Notes: generated by a model not told the origin, from the sequence alone. Numbered from the stretch's first letter, positions 14,083 to 25,854 are shown. The stretch: DNA of 64,000 bases from Lysobacter sp. CFH 32150 (GCF_022758295.1 NZ_JALDWJ010000009.1:1-64000); one strand, 5' to 3'. Numbers and translations: made by a program.

Positions 14083-15117
14083 ATGAGCACGCAGCCACCT
14101 GCGCATGGCGCGGCGGTGCTGTCCGCGCGTATCCGCACGACTCCGGAAGATTTCATCGTCGAGGAAATCGATGGCTTCGAGGCCAGCGGCAGCGGGGAAC
14201 ACCTGTTGCTGACGGTCGAGAAGCGCGGCATGAATACCGCCTTCGCCGCCAAGCGCATCGCGCAATGGGCGGGCATCCCGGAGATGGGCGTCAGTTACGC
14301 CGGGCTGAAGGATCGGCATGCCGTCACCCGTCAGCGCTTCAGCGTGCATTTGCCGAAGAAAATCGCACCCGATGTCGCCACGCTCGAATCCGCCGATCTT
14401 CGCGTCCTCGGACACGCGTGGCACGCGAAGAAGCTGCCGCGGGGTGCGCTGGCCGGCAATCGGTTCGAATTGCTCCTGCGCGACGTGCAAGGCGGGCGCG
14501 ACGCGATCGAAGCGCGATTACGCGCCATCGCCGCACGCGGCGTGCCCAACTACTTCGGTGAACAGCGTTTTGGTCGCGATGGCGACAACGTGGCCAATGC
14601 ACTTGCCATGTTTTCTGGCCGACGCGTGCGTCGCGAACAGCGCACGATTTTCCTTTCCGCTGCGCGTTCGGAGCTCTTCAACCAGGTGCTGGCAGCACGC
14701 GTGGCCGATGGTTGCTGGGATCAGCAGCTCGAAGGCGAGGTCTGGGTGCTCGATGGCAGCCGCAGTGTGTTCGGTCCGGAGCCGTGGAACGAAGTCTTGC
14801 AGCAGCGCCTGGCCGCGTTCGATATCCATCCGAGCGGGCCATTGTGGGGTTCCGGCGAGCTGCGCACGACCGGTGCGGCACGCGCGCTCGAGGAAGCCGT
14901 GCTCGCCGATGCGCAGGCATTGGCCTTGCGCACGGGCCTCGAAGCGGCCGGTTTGAAACAGGAACGCCGTGCGTTGCGATTGCGCCCCGACGCAGTCGAG
15001 TGGGAGTGGCGTCCCGAGGGCCTGTGCCTGTGTTTCGCCTTGCCGGCAGGCAGTTATGCGACGGTCGTGCTGCAGGAATTGGGCGACATCGCCGACGCGA
15101 GCACGCGAGCATTATAG
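14083..15117 (+). CDS. truD: tRNA pseudouridine(13) synthase
   Basis: 344 residues. Isomerises uridine 13 of tRNA-Glu. The catalytic Asp lies in [15 protein letters not shown] (Asp77), with the [14 protein letters not shown] block that follows in TruD; the TRUD insertion domain lies in the second half. Start set at the ATG giving MSTQPPAHG, 10 bp after ispF; a longer frame upstream lies inside ispF. Followed by a REP pair in the gap to the convergent smr gene. Confidence 0.94.
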   Translation: MSTQPPAHGAAVLSARIRTTPEDFIVEEIDGFEASGSGEHLLLTVEKRGMNTAFAAKRIAQWAGIPEMGVSYAGLKDRHAVTRQRFSVHLPKKIAPDVATLESADLRVLGHAWHAKKLPRGALAGNRFELLLRDVQGGRDAIEARLRAIAARGVPNYFGEQRFGRDGDNVANALAMFSGRRVRREQRTIFLSAARSELFNQVLAARVADGCWDQQLEGEVWVLDGSRSVFGPEPWNEVLQQRLAAFDIHPSGPLWGSGELRTTGAARALEEAVLADAQALALRTGLEAAGLKQERRALRLRPDAVEWEWRPEGLCLCFALPAGSYATVVLQELGDIADASTRAL

Positions 15118-15132
15118 GGGCGGCTTGTAGCT

Positions 15133-15204
15133 GTAGGAGCGGCTTACAGCCGCGAGCTCTTGATGTTGGAAGGACAAGCTCGCGGGGCTATAAGCCGCTC
15201 CTAC
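15133..15204. repeat. REP pair (inverted repeat), family GTAGGAGCGGCTT
   Basis: Two facing copies of GTAGGAGCGGCTT with an adjoining CAGCCGCGAGCT-type half, at 15133-15158 and 15177-15204, separated by about 18 bp; the arms match imperfectly. A further partial copy (GGGCGGCTTGTAG) lies just upstream. The same unit recurs at 37111-37169. It sits in the convergent gap between truD and smr and could act as a transcription end or mRNA-stability hairpin. Confidence 0.88.
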
Positions 15205-15211
15205 GAAAAGC

Positions 15212-15787
15212 TCACCGCTTGGCTAGCAGCACCAGCACTGCCCCGGTCCCACCCTGCGCCGGTGGTGCCGAATGGAATGCGAGCACATCGGCGCGATGCC
15301 GGAGCAGCCGATCGACCAGGTTCTTCAGCACCGGCGTTCCGCTATCGCCGTGCAGGCCCTTGCCATGGACGATGCGGACACAACCCAGGCCGGCATGCCG
15401 CGCATCGGTGAGGAAGCCGCGCAGCATGGTTTCGGCCAGCGCCGCGTCGGCATGGTGCAGGTCGAGTTCGTCCTGTGCCGAGAATTGGCCGCGTCGCAAC
15501 TTCTGCAGCGTGCGCGGCGGGACCGAATCGCGGCGATAGCTGAGCGCGTCGCCGGCTTCCAGGGCATCGGCAGACAGCATGCGGCGGAATTCGTGGCGTG
15601 CCTCGGCATCGTCACGCTGGGCCATGCGCGGGGTAGGGCGTGGTTTCGGCTTTGCCGGAGGTGGTGCGGTCGCGGGTAGTTCCCGCACCGGCCCAATGGC
15701 GTCGCGGAACAGCGCGGCGTCGTCGCGGCGGTCATCATGAACGCCGTCATCGTGAACGCGGTTGTCGCTGCGCGGCGGTTTGGCCAT
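15212..15787 (-). CDS. Smr domain protein (putative endonuclease)
   Basis: 191 residues. The C-terminal half is an Smr domain with the signature LDLH (108-111) and HGKG (141-144) motifs; the N-terminal half is Pro/Ala-rich and likely disordered, ending with an Arg-rich helix. Smr domains nick DNA or cut RNA; stand-alone proteins of this size correspond to SmrA/YdaL or SmrB. Convergent with truD and divergent from surE, which begins 123 bp away. Confidence 0.88.
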   Translation of the reverse strand: MAKPPRSDNRVHDDGVHDDRRDDAALFRDAIGPVRELPATAPPPAKPKPRPTPRMAQRDDAEARHEFRRMLSADALEAGDALSYRRDSVPPRTLQKLRRGQFSAQDELDLHHADAALAETMLRGFLTDARHAGLGCVRIVHGKGLHGDSGTPVLKNLVDRLLRHRADVLAFHSAPPAQGGTGAVLVLLAKR

Positions 15788-15910
15788 GCGTCACAGCCTA
15801 ACGCGTGCGCGGTGGCATGCAATGTCATCGATGCGCGTGCGGCTTCGGCTATCATGGCCCGGCAACCGTTCCATGCCGCGCACATTCGTCCGCGGCGTCG
15901 CAAGGAAACC

Positions 15911-16705
15911 ATGCGCGTACTCGTTAGCAACGACGACGGCGTCGACGCCCCCGGAATCAAGATCCTGGCCGCAGGCCTGCGCAGCGCCGGCCATGAAGTG
16001 CTGGTGGTCGCGCCCGATCGCGACCGCAGCGGTGCCAGCAATTCGCTGACGCTGGATGCCCCGGTGCGGGTGGTGCAGCTCGATGCACAGACCTGGCGCA
16101 TCCACGGCACGCCCACCGACTGCGTGCACGTGGCGATCACCGGCATGTTCGAGGTCGAGCCCGATATCGTCGTCTCCGGCATCAACACCACCGCCAACCT
16201 CGGCGACGACGTGATCTATTCCGGGACCGTCGCCGCGGCGATGGAAGGCCGCTTCCTCGGCCTGCCGGCGGTGGCGATGTCGCTGGCGACGGCCGATCAC
16301 GTCGGCAGGCATTACGAAACCGCGGCGCGCGCGGCGGTGGAGATCATCGCCCGCCTGAAGACCGATCCACTGCCGGCCGACACCATCCTCAACGTCAATG
16401 TGCCCGACGTGGCGTGGGACGAAGTCGCCGGCTTCGAGGTCACGCGCCTGGGCCATCGCCATCGCGCCGAGGCCTGCATTCCGCAGCAGGATCCGCGCGG
16501 CCGCCAGTGGTGGTGGATCGGCGCTGCCGGCCCGGAGGCCGACGCCGGTGCCGGCACGGATTTCCATGCCGTGCGCGCTGGCTATATTTCGATCACCCCG
16601 ATCCACGTCGATTTGACGCGTTACCAGGCGCTGGACCAGGTCGCGAGTTGGGTTGGCGGCCTTGCAGCTTCGCTGGAGGCCAGCGCCATGGAAGGCAACC
16701 CATGA
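15911..16705 (+). CDS. surE: 5'/3'-nucleotidase SurE
   Basis: 264 residues. Metal-dependent phosphatase acting on nucleoside monophosphates and short polyphosphates. The N-terminal acidic motif [12 protein letters not shown] (Asp8, Asp9) binds the metal; [26 protein letters not shown] and [25 protein letters not shown] are the other family blocks. Start at the ATG that gives [10 protein letters not shown], with AAGGA eight bases before it. Its stop overlaps pcm (ATGA), the pairing seen throughout proteobacteria. Confidence 0.96.
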   Translation: MRVLVSNDDGVDAPGIKILAAGLRSAGHEVLVVAPDRDRSGASNSLTLDAPVRVVQLDAQTWRIHGTPTDCVHVAITGMFEVEPDIVVSGINTTANLGDDVIYSGTVAAAMEGRFLGLPAVAMSLATADHVGRHYETAARAAVEIIARLKTDPLPADTILNVNVPDVAWDEVAGFEVTRLGHRHRAEACIPQQDPRGRQWWWIGAAGPEADAGAGTDFHAVRAGYISITPIHVDLTRYQALDQVASWVGGLAASLEASAMEGNP

Positions 16706-17382
16706 CCGCGCGCATCCGCCTACAGCCGGAAGCGATTGGGATGGGGATGACCTCGCAACGCGTCCGCGATCGGCTCATCGACCGCCTGCGCGAGACCGGT
16801 ATCCGCGACGAGCGCGTGCTGAACGCGATCCGCACCGTGCCGCGCCACTTGTTCGTCGATGAAGCTTTCGCCACGCGCGCCTACGAGGACACCGCGCTGC
16901 CGATCGGCCACGGCCAGACCATTTCGCAGCCTTGGGTCGTCGCCAAGATGACCGAAGCCCTACTGCAGGACGCGCAGCCCAAGCGCGTGCTCGAAGTCGG
17001 CACCGGTTCCGGCTATCAGGCGGCGATCCTCGCCGCGCTTGGCCTGGAAGTGTTCACCGTCGAACGCATCGGCGAACTGCTGCGCACCGCGCGCAAGCGA
17101 TTCCGCACGCTCGGCATGAACATCCGCAGCAAGCACGACGACGGCCGCATCGGCTGGCCAGAATTGGGGCCGTTCGATGCGATCATCGTCACCGCCGCGG
17201 CGCCGGCCCTGGTGTCGGCGTTGACCGATCAGCTCGCGCCTGGCGGCACCCTCGTCGCGCCGGTCGGCGGGGCCGCCTCGCAATCGCTGCTGCGCCTGCG
17301 CAAGGATGCCGACGGCGTGATCGAGGAGACCAATCTCGCGCCGGTGGTGTTCGTGCCGCTGCTGTCAGGGATGATCGACTAG
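16702..17382 (+). CDS. pcm: Protein-L-isoaspartate O-methyltransferase
   Basis: 226 residues. Methylates isoaspartyl residues with S-adenosylmethionine so that aged proteins can be repaired. The substrate motif [15 protein letters not shown] (TISQP 73-77) and the SAM site [15 protein letters not shown] (98-104) are intact; [11 protein letters not shown] and [12 protein letters not shown] follow. Coupled to surE by a 4-bp overlap and followed after 16 bp by a DedA/YqaA membrane protein. Confidence 0.95.
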   Translation: MTARIRLQPEAIGMGMTSQRVRDRLIDRLRETGIRDERVLNAIRTVPRHLFVDEAFATRAYEDTALPIGHGQTISQPWVVAKMTEALLQDAQPKRVLEVGTGSGYQAAILAALGLEVFTVERIGELLRTARKRFRTLGMNIRSKHDDGRIGWPELGPFDAIIVTAAAPALVSALTDQLAPGGTLVAPVGGAASQSLLRLRKDADGVIEETNLAPVVFVPLLSGMID

Positions 17383-17398
17383 CGATGAACCCGTTCCC

Positions 17399-18013
17399 AT
17401 GAAACTCTTCGGCCCCTTATACGAACGCGCGTTGACCTGGGCCCGGCATCCGCGCGCGCCGGCATTGCTGACCGTGCTGAGCTTCGCGGAAGCCGTGATC
17501 TTCCCCATCGTTCCGGAAGTGATGCTGGCGCCGATGTCGCTGTCGCAGCCGAAACGCAGCTTCTGGTTCGCGACGCTGAGCTTGTTTGGTTCGCTGGTCG
17601 GCGCGGTGGTTGGATACCTGCTGGGCCACTACGCGTATGAATTGATCAAGCCATTGTTCGAATCGCTGGGCTGGATCGACAACATCGACAAGTGGGTGGT
17701 GTACCTGCGCGACATCGCGGCCGAGTCGCCATGGAAGGCGTTCTGGGCGCTGGTGATCGCCGGGTTCCTGCCGATCCCGCTGAAGTTCTTCACCTGGGCC
17801 GCGGGGATAGTGGGGGTGCCGATGCTGCCGTTCCTCGCCAGCATGGCGGTGGGCCGCGGCAAGCGTGTCTACCTGATCGCCGCCGCCGTCCGCATCGGCG
17901 GCGCGCGTGCGGAAGCGGCGTTGCACCGTTACATCGAACCGATCGGCTGGGCCGCGACAGCGGTGGTGGTGGCCGGCATTGGTTGGCTCGTGTTGCGGGC
18001 GCAGGCGGCATGA
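17399..18013 (+). CDS. yqaA: YqaA/DedA-family inner membrane protein
   Basis: 204 residues with hydrophobic segments at about 20-40, 55-80, 115-150 and 175-200. It has the DedA/SNARE-associated layout: an E-x-x-F/P region (FAEAVIFPIVPEVMLAPMSL) and a conserved AGFLPIPLKFFTWAAG re-entrant segment. Family members are thought to move phospholipids or polyprenyl carriers across the membrane; the YqaA subgroup is uncharacterised. Its placement between pcm and nlpD is usual in xanthomonads. The stop overlaps the nlpD start. Confidence 0.88.
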   Translation: MKLFGPLYERALTWARHPRAPALLTVLSFAEAVIFPIVPEVMLAPMSLSQPKRSFWFATLSLFGSLVGAVVGYLLGHYAYELIKPLFESLGWIDNIDKWVVYLRDIAAESPWKAFWALVIAGFLPIPLKFFTWAAGIVGVPMLPFLASMAVGRGKRVYLIAAAVRIGGARAEAALHRYIEPIGWAATAVVVAGIGWLVLRAQAA

Positions 18014-18777
18014 TGCGGCGCATGCGCCAAGTCCTGATGATCTTTTCCGTCGTGCTGCTGGCCGCTTGCGGCAGCAGTCGTGTGATCCGCGAAGGCGGGG
18101 CTGCGCGCTCGACACCACGCATGTCGACGCCGAAATACGGCGCGACCGCGGTCGTGCGACGCGGCGACACGTTGTACGGCATCGCCTTCCGCAATGGCAT
18201 CGACGTGCGCGATCTCGCCGCATGGAACGGTATCGCTCCGCCGTACACGATCTATCCCGGGCAGAGCCTGCGCTTGTATCCGCGCGGCGGTGCGCGGCCG
18301 GTTGCGACGACGCGACCATCCACCAGCGTGCCTGCAGGTTCTCGTCCGTCCGTACCTACGCCAGTGCGTCCGATGCCACCCGTGGTTTCAATGCCGGTGG
18401 CAAGCCCGATCGCTTGGCGCTGGCCCGCCGATGGCGAGCTGATCGCCCGCTATGTCGCCGGCGAGCCGACGAAGCAGGGCATTGATGTCGCCGGCAACAG
18501 CGGCGCCCCCGTGCGTGCGGCCGCCGATGGGGTGGTGGTGTATTCCGGCTCCGGCCTGGTCGGCTACGGCGAACTGATCATCGTCAAGCACAACGACGCC
18601 TGGCTCTCCGCTTACGGCCACAACCGTGCGCGCCTGGTCAACGAAGGCCAACTCGTCAAAGCCGGCCAGCAGATCGCGGAGCTCGGCCGCACCGGCGCGG
18701 CGCGCGAGATGCTGCATTTCGAGATTCGCTATAACGGCAAGCCGGTGGATCCACTGCAGTATCTGCCGAGGAAATGA
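18010..18777 (+). CDS. nlpD: Lipoprotein NlpD, amidase activator (LysM + LytM)
   Basis: 255 residues. Lipobox LLAAC (Cys20); LysM domain at about 42-90 (VVRRGDTLYGIAFRNGI, then PPYTIYPGQSLRLYP); Pro/Thr linker; LytM/M23 domain in the last 120 residues. In the LytM domain the first zinc His is absent (KQGIDVAGNSG) while LHFEIRYNGKPVDPL is kept, the degenerate form seen in NlpD, which activates the AmiC amidase at the septum rather than cutting peptidoglycan. Starts at the first of two adjacent ATGs, overlapping the yqaA stop. Confidence 0.93.
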   Translation: MMRRMRQVLMIFSVVLLAACGSSRVIREGGAARSTPRMSTPKYGATAVVRRGDTLYGIAFRNGIDVRDLAAWNGIAPPYTIYPGQSLRLYPRGGARPVATTRPSTSVPAGSRPSVPTPVRPMPPVVSMPVASPIAWRWPADGELIARYVAGEPTKQGIDVAGNSGAPVRAAADGVVVYSGSGLVGYGELIIVKHNDAWLSAYGHNRARLVNEGQLVKAGQQIAELGRTGAAREMLHFEIRYNGKPVDPLQYLPRK

Positions 18778-19661
18778 CCTACAGCGCCACCATCTCGGGG
18801 TCTTGTCGCAGCATCGTGGTGCTGTTGCTGGCGCTGCTGCTCGTGGCCTGCCGTTCGACCACACCGAGTCCGCGCGGGCTTGATGCAGCGGAGGCAACGT
18901 CCCTGGATACCGTCACGCTGAATATCTGGCACGACCGCAACGACTGGCCGCGGCGGCAGATGCTGATCGTCGATGCGCTGCGTCGGCTGGACCCGGACGT
19001 GATCCTGCTGCAGGAGGTGCTGCAGGACGCGACGCTGCCTAATCAGGCCGAAAGCCTGGCGCAACAACTCGGTTACTCCTGGCATTTCGTTTCGGTCGAT
19101 CCTCCCGATCGCGTCCGCCGCTACGGCAACGCGATCCTGACGCGGCAACCACCGCAGGCGCGGGGCGATCGATCGTTGCAACCATTGGACGACTACCGCG
19201 TGGCCGGCTGGGTGCGTGCGTCGGTGCACGGCCGGCCGCTCAACATCTATGTCGTCCATCTGAACGTCACCGATCGCAGCGGCGCGACGCGTGCGCGGCA
19301 GATCAGCGACCTGTTGGCCTTCGTCGAGGCGACCCGCGGCGATGCGCCAGTGTTGATCGGTGGCGACTTCAACACCACCGCGGGCAGTGCCGAACTTGCG
19401 CCGTTGCGCGCCGGCTACATCGACAGCTACGCCGCCGGCCATCCCGGCGTCGATCCCGAAGGCCCGCAGCACGTGACGTTGAATCCCCTCTACAACGAGC
19501 CGGCCCGCATCGATCACCTCTTCGCACAGACCGATGCGTTCCGGCCGATCCAGGCGAGGCGCATCCTCGACGAGCCCGAAGCGGATGGCGTTTGGGCTTC
19601 CGACCATTTCGGCGTGTGGGCACGACTGCAATGGCTGCCGGCGTCCCGGCCAGCACGCTAG
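18774..19661 (+). CDS. Endonuclease/exonuclease/phosphatase-fold lipoprotein
   Basis: 295 residues. A lipobox ends the signal (LLALLLVAC, Cys26), so the protein is probably membrane-tethered in the periplasm. The EEP fold is complete: TLNIWHDRND, the metal Glu in DVILLQEVL, GNAILTR, VHLNV, GGDFNTT, RIDHLFAQ and the terminal catalytic SDHFGVWARL. Members hydrolyse phosphodiesters in DNA, RNA or lipids; the substrate cannot be told. Coupled to nlpD by ATGA overlap, in the position that rpoS holds in enterobacteria. Confidence 0.85.
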   Translation: MTYSATISGSCRSIVVLLLALLLVACRSTTPSPRGLDAAEATSLDTVTLNIWHDRNDWPRRQMLIVDALRRLDPDVILLQEVLQDATLPNQAESLAQQLGYSWHFVSVDPPDRVRRYGNAILTRQPPQARGDRSLQPLDDYRVAGWVRASVHGRPLNIYVVHLNVTDRSGATRARQISDLLAFVEATRGDAPVLIGGDFNTTAGSAELAPLRAGYIDSYAAGHPGVDPEGPQHVTLNPLYNEPARIDHLFAQTDAFRPIQARRILDEPEADGVWASDHFGVWARLQWLPASRPAR

Positions 19662-19665
19662 ATCG

Positions 19666-20034
19666 CTAGATCAGGAAACCCGCCACGACGCGCCGCCCTT
19701 CGCCGGCGAGCACGCTGAACGTGCGCGCGGCGGCGGCGTTGTTCATCACTTCGATGCCGATGCCGCGCGACAGGCAAGCCGCCATGACGGCGGCAGCGGG
19801 AAAAACCTGGTTCGCGCCGGTGCCAAGTACGATCAGCTCGGGGTTCAGGGCGAGCAACGGGTCGAGCTCGGTGGGCGTCATCGCCTTGGCGTCGCGCACT
19901 GCCCAGTCTTCGATCAGGGTGTCAGGCGCGATGATGAAGCTGCGCGTCAGGGTGCGATCGTTGACCAGCGCCTGCGCACCGTCGGCGCCGCGGAGGAAAT
20001 AGGTGTAATCGGGGCGCTCGAGGTTCAGTTGCAT
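19666..20034 (-). CDS. Mth938-like domain protein (DUF498)
   Basis: 122 residues, single Mth938/NDUFAF3-like domain, recognisable by [19 protein letters not shown], then [15 protein letters not shown] and [29 protein letters not shown]. The biochemical role is unknown in bacteria; the mitochondrial relative is an assembly factor of complex I. It ends 4 bp from the convergent exonuclease-like gene and lies downstream of yhbY on the same strand. Confidence 0.85.
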   Translation of the reverse strand: MQLNLERPDYTYFLRGADGAQALVNDRTLTRSFIIAPDTLIEDWAVRDAKAMTPTELDPLLALNPELIVLGTGANQVFPAAAVMAACLSRGIGIEVMNNAAAARTFSVLAGEGRRVVAGFLI

Positions 20035-20068
20035 CGAAGGTCACGGCTTCCGCCGGATTGACGAGCCC

Positions 20069-20374
20069 TTATGCCCGCGGCAGCACGATCTGCCGCTTGT
20101 CCTTGCTCGGCCGGTACAGGATCGCGGTATGGCCGATGCGCTGCACCAGCGCGGCGTCGGCGCGTTGCGCCAGTTCGTCGACCATGGCGTCGCGGACTTC
20201 GCGATCTTCGGCCGCGACCTTTACCTTGATCAGCTCGTGCTGTTCCAGCGCGAAGCCCACCTCGGCCACCAGCGCATCGGTGATGCCCTTGCCGCCGACC
20301 TGCAGGATCGCCTTGAGTTCGTGCGCCTGACCTCGCAGGAACCGGGTCTGGGCATTGGTCAAGGCGATAGGCAT
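20069..20374 (-). CDS. yhbY: Ribosome assembly RNA-binding protein YhbY
   Basis: 101 residues, one CRM domain. Shows the CRM core [20 protein letters not shown], with the GxxG loop, and [12 protein letters not shown]. It associates with pre-50S ribosomes. Start at MPIALTNAQ, where family similarity begins. Divergent from rlmE with a 66-bp shared promoter region, as in E. coli. Confidence 0.93.
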   Translation of the reverse strand: MPIALTNAQTRFLRGQAHELKAILQVGGKGITDALVAEVGFALEQHELIKVKVAAEDREVRDAMVDELAQRADAALVQRIGHTAILYRPSKDKRQIVLPRA

Positions 20375-20440
20375 GGCGAACGACGGCAGGTGAATGGGGG
20401 TGCTCAGGGTATCATGGCGTTCCCACAGGCCCGCTCCGAC

Positions 20441-21085
20441 ATGGCGACCCGCAGCAAATCCAGCCAACGCTGGTTGAAGGAGCATTTCGCCGATCCCTAC
20501 GTGAAGAAGGCGCAGGCGGAAGGCCTGCGCTCGCGTGCGGCTTACAAGCTGGAGGAACTGGTCGAGCGTGACCGGCTGCTCAAACCGGGCATGGTCGTGG
20601 TCGATCTCGGCGCGGCGCCGGGCGGCTGGTCGCAATGGGTGCGGCAGGCATTGGGCGACAGTGGCCGCGTCATCGCGCTGGACATCCTGGAGATGCCAAC
20701 CCTGGCCGGGGTCGAGTTCCTTCATGGCGATTTCAGGGAGGATGCCGTCTTATCAAGCCTGGAAGCCTCGCTAAACGGCCTGCCCGTGGACCTTGTGCTG
20801 TCCGACATGGCCCCCAATAAGAGCGGTATGGATGCGGTCGACCAGCCGCGGATGATGCACCTGGCGGAACTGGCGATGGATTTCGCCGACCACCATCTGC
20901 GTCCCGACGGTACGTTCCTGATCAAGCTGTTCCAGGGCGTGGGATCCGACGATTACATACGGGAGCTGCGCCGTCGCTATGCGAAGGTGTCGATCCGCAA
21001 GCCGGCGGCGTCGCGCAAACGTTCGCCGGAAGTCTATGCCCTGGCGCAGGGTCGGCTTGCAAAAATGAAGCCGGGCGCAGATTAA
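20441..21085 (+). CDS. rlmE: 23S rRNA (uridine-2'-O)-methyltransferase
   Basis: 214 residues. Methylates U2552 of the 23S rRNA A-loop late in 50S assembly. The SAM site is [14 protein letters not shown] (about 54-66); catalytic residues by family comparison are Lys36, Asp122 (LSDMAPN) and Lys162 (LIKLFQG). An in-frame ATG at 20414 would add nine residues; the chosen start matches the family N-terminus [12 protein letters not shown]. ftsH follows after 37 bp. Confidence 0.95.
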   Translation: MATRSKSSQRWLKEHFADPYVKKAQAEGLRSRAAYKLEELVERDRLLKPGMVVVDLGAAPGGWSQWVRQALGDSGRVIALDILEMPTLAGVEFLHGDFREDAVLSSLEASLNGLPVDLVLSDMAPNKSGMDAVDQPRMMHLAELAMDFADHHLRPDGTFLIKLFQGVGSDDYIRELRRRYAKVSIRKPAASRKRSPEVYALAQGRLAKMKPGAD

Positions 21086-21122
21086 GTAGCATGCTCCTTA
21101 GTGATTTGGATCAATTAACCGG

Positions 21123-23018
<1,896 letters not shown>

Positions 23019-23067
23019 CTGACGGGTTCGGCCGCAATCTGCGGTCGCGTTGTCCGGAACCGGCAAG

Positions 23068-23093
23068 ACCCCCACCCAGTGTGGGGGTTTTTT
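23068..23093 (+). terminator. Intrinsic terminator of ftsH
   Basis: 8-bp stem ACCCCCAC / GTGGGGGT with a 5-base loop followed by TTTTTT. Ends the rlmE-ftsH unit. Confidence 0.9.
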
Positions 23094-23164
23094 GTTGTAC
23101 GGCAGTCATCGCCGCGGACCGCGTGTAGCATGCGCATGGGCCCGGAAGGGAAGGAAGTTCGCAG

Positions 23165-24820
23165 ATGCGCGATTGGAGCGTCTCGGTCAAGCGCGCGTTC
23201 GCCGAGTTTCGACGGCGGCGGATTTTCCGTGCCATCGCGGTCTACCTGGTGGTCGGCTGGCTGCTGATCCAGATCGCCGATGCGACTTTCGCGCCGCTCG
23301 GGTTTCCGGCATGGACGATGAAGCTGCTGATCGTGCTGCTTGGCCTGGGCTTCGTCCTCGCGCTGTCGCTGGCATGGATCTACGACCTCGGCCCGCGCGG
23401 GCTCGAGCGAACGGCGGCGACGGACAGCGAAACCCTGCCGCGCCGTCGCGCCGCCGATAGTGCGGCGGTGGAGCAGCCGATAGCGGCACAACCTGCACCC
23501 GCACCCGAAGCCTCCGTGGCGATCCTGCCATTCGCCGACATGAGCGAATCCAAGGACCAGGATTACTTCTGCGACGGGCTTGCCGAGGAAATCCTCAACG
23601 CGCTCGCCGCCGTGCGCGGGCTGCGCGTCGCCTCGCGCACTTCGTCGTTCCGCTTCCGCGATGGCGCGACCGATGCACGCGACATCGGGCGGGCGCTCAA
23701 CGTCGCGGCGATCATGGAAGGCAGTGTGCGCAAGGCGGGCGAGCGCGTGCGCGTCACCGCACAGCTGATCGACGCGGGCAACGGCTACCACCTGTGGTCC
23801 GAGAATTTCGATCGCCGGCTGGAGGACATCTTCGCGATCCAGGAGGAGATCGCGCGCAACGTAGTACAGGCCCTGCGCTTGTCGTTGAAGACGCCTGAGG
23901 CGCTGGACTTCGAGCGCAACGCTCCACGCGACATGCACGCCTACGATTTCTACCTGCGCGGTCGCCAATTGCAGGCAAAGAAGGCCACGGACACCTGGTT
24001 GAGCGCGCCCGAGATGTTCCGGCGCGCGATCCAACTGGACCCGGACTACGCACAGGCGCACGCCGGCCTGGCTGATGCGATAGTGCATTTGCTGTTATGG
24101 CGGATGGCGCGCCCCGAAGACGTGCCGTTGGACGAGGCGCTCGCAGCCAGCCGCCGTGCGCTCGCGCTGGCGCCGGACCTGGCCGAAGCGCACGTCGCGC
24201 AAGCCAACATCCTGTCGCTGACCGGCGACAACACTGCAGCGGTCGCCGCGTTCGAATCCGCCATTGCACTGAATCCGCGTTTGTACGAAGCGCATTACTA
24301 CCTGGCGCGGCACTGCTTCGCGCGCGGGTTGTACGCCCGGGCGCGGGATGAATTCGAAGCGGCGCATTCGGCTCGGCCCGACGAGTTCCAGGCACTGGGC
24401 CTGGCGGCCTTGGCTGCCAATACCCTTGGCGAAAAAGCCCACGCCGACGCGATGTCCCGCCGCGCGCTGCAATTGGCGCTGGAAGAAGCCGACGCCGATC
24501 CGGGCAACGGTCGTGCGCGCTATTACGCCGCGCTGCTGCAGCAGCGCCTGGGCGATGTGGAAGGCGGGCGAAGCAATATCGAGGCGGCGCTGCGTTTGCG
24601 CCCGGACGAGTTTGGCACGCTGTACAACGCCGCCTGCTTCTATGCCCACCTCGGGGAGACCGACCGCGCGCTGGATCTGCTCGATCGCGCGGTCGCGACG
24701 GGACATGGATTCCGCGACTGGATCGAGCACGACTCCGACCTCGAAAGCCTGCGGAGCCTGTCGCGGTTCCAGGACATCCTGGCGAGACTGGGTCAGCCGG
24801 CGACCGCGAGGGCAGGGTAA
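23165..24820 (+). CDS. TPR membrane protein with TolB-like N-domain
   Basis: 551 residues. Two N-terminal membrane helices (about 22-42 and 50-75) are followed by a Pro/Ala linker, a domain of the TolB-like type found in CadC/adenylate-cyclase relatives (SVAILPFADMSESKDQDYFCDGLAEEIL through LIDAGNGYHLWSENFDR), and a long TPR array (about 270-545). Many relatives carry an N-terminal winged helix or a cyclase domain; neither is present here, so it is more likely a membrane scaffold than a sensor-regulator. Good ribosome site (GGGAAGGAAG). Stands alone between ftsH and folP. Confidence 0.82.
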   Translation: MRDWSVSVKRAFAEFRRRRIFRAIAVYLVVGWLLIQIADATFAPLGFPAWTMKLLIVLLGLGFVLALSLAWIYDLGPRGLERTAATDSETLPRRRAADSAAVEQPIAAQPAPAPEASVAILPFADMSESKDQDYFCDGLAEEILNALAAVRGLRVASRTSSFRFRDGATDARDIGRALNVAAIMEGSVRKAGERVRVTAQLIDAGNGYHLWSENFDRRLEDIFAIQEEIARNVVQALRLSLKTPEALDFERNAPRDMHAYDFYLRGRQLQAKKATDTWLSAPEMFRRAIQLDPDYAQAHAGLADAIVHLLLWRMARPEDVPLDEALAASRRALALAPDLAEAHVAQANILSLTGDNTAAVAAFESAIALNPRLYEAHYYLARHCFARGLYARARDEFEAAHSARPDEFQALGLAALAANTLGEKAHADAMSRRALQLALEEADADPGNGRARYYAALLQQRLGDVEGGRSNIEAALRLRPDEFGTLYNAACFYAHLGETDRALDLLDRAVATGHGFRDWIEHDSDLESLRSLSRFQDILARLGQPATARAG

Positions 24821-24853
24821 AGTTACGCGCGATAGCGCTGACTTCGGGCCTCC

Positions 24854-25753
24854 ATGTTCGACACCACTCCGCAACTCGACTGTGCCGGCCGCGTGCTGAA
24901 ACTCGATCGCCCGCGCGTGCTCGGCATCGTCAACGTCACTCCGGATTCGTTTTCCGATGGCGGCGAGCACGCCACGCTGGAAGCCGCGATCGCACACGGG
25001 TTGCGGCTGGTGGAGGAGGGCGCGGATGCGCTCGACATCGGCGGCGAAAGCACGCGACCGGGTGCCGAGGATGTCAGCGTCGAGGAAGAGCTGCGTCGCG
25101 TGATCCCGGTGATCGAAGCCTTGGCGAAACAGGTCGGCGTGCCGATCAGCATCGACACTTCGAAGCCGGAAGTCATGCGCGCTGCCGTCAAAGCCGGCGC
25201 CAGCATGATCAACGACGTCTACGCACTGCGTCGAGATGGCGCGCTGGAAGCCGCTGCGGAACTTGGCGTGCCGGTCGTACTGATGCACATGCAAGGCGAG
25301 CCGCGCTCGATGCAGGCCACGCCGCAATACGACGACGTGGTCGGCGAAGTGCACAGCTTCCTTGCGCAACGCATTTTCTCCGCCGAGATGGCAGGCATCG
25401 GCAAGAAGAACATCGTCGTCGATCCCGGCTTCGGTTTCGGCAAGACACTCGCGCATAACCTTGCGCTGCTGGCACAACTAGAGCGTTTCACCGAACTCGG
25501 CGTGCCGCTGCTCGCCGGCCTGTCACGCAAGAAAAGCATCGGCGAACTCACCGGCCGCGACGATCCGCACGATCGGGTGCATGGCTCCGTCGCTGCCCAT
25601 CTGATCGCCGCGCAGCGTGGCGCAAGACTGCTGCGCGTGCACGATGTCGCAGCCACTGTCGATGCCCTCAAGGTGTGGCAGGCGGTCGCCACACAAACCG
25701 TGCCGAAGGGAAAGCCGGCCGCGCCTGCGATCCGCTGGCCAGACGAGGATTGA
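24854..25753 (+). CDS. folP: Dihydropteroate synthase
   Basis: 299 residues. Joins p-aminobenzoate to dihydropterin pyrophosphate in folate synthesis; the sulfonamide target. Shows VLGIVNVTPDSFSDGG at the N-terminus, DIGGESTRPGA, ISIDTSKPEVMRAA, GASMINDV, VVLMHMQGEP, DPGFGFGKT and GLSRKKSIG. In E. coli it lies directly after ftsH and before glmM; here a TPR gene is interposed and glmM is not adjacent. Confidence 0.95.
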   Translation: MFDTTPQLDCAGRVLKLDRPRVLGIVNVTPDSFSDGGEHATLEAAIAHGLRLVEEGADALDIGGESTRPGAEDVSVEEELRRVIPVIEALAKQVGVPISIDTSKPEVMRAAVKAGASMINDVYALRRDGALEAAAELGVPVVLMHMQGEPRSMQATPQYDDVVGEVHSFLAQRIFSAEMAGIGKKNIVVDPGFGFGKTLAHNLALLAQLERFTELGVPLLAGLSRKKSIGELTGRDDPHDRVHGSVAAHLIAAQRGARLLRVHDVAATVDALKVWQAVATQTVPKGKPAAPAIRWPDED

Positions 25754-25854
25754 TTGCAGGCTCGATTCGGTGGCTGAAAGCGCTTTCCACCCTTGCGTGC
25801 GGCGCATCCGCGGCCGTACCCTCCGGATAGGGGATCCGGGAGGATGGTTGTCGA

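Noticed and set aside
18010-18777. NlpD as an active M23 peptidase
   Set aside because: The first zinc His is missing (GIDVAG), matching the non-catalytic LytM domain of NlpD.
20414-20440. Earlier ATG for rlmE
   Set aside because: Adds nine residues not seen in the family; kept as a possible alternative only.
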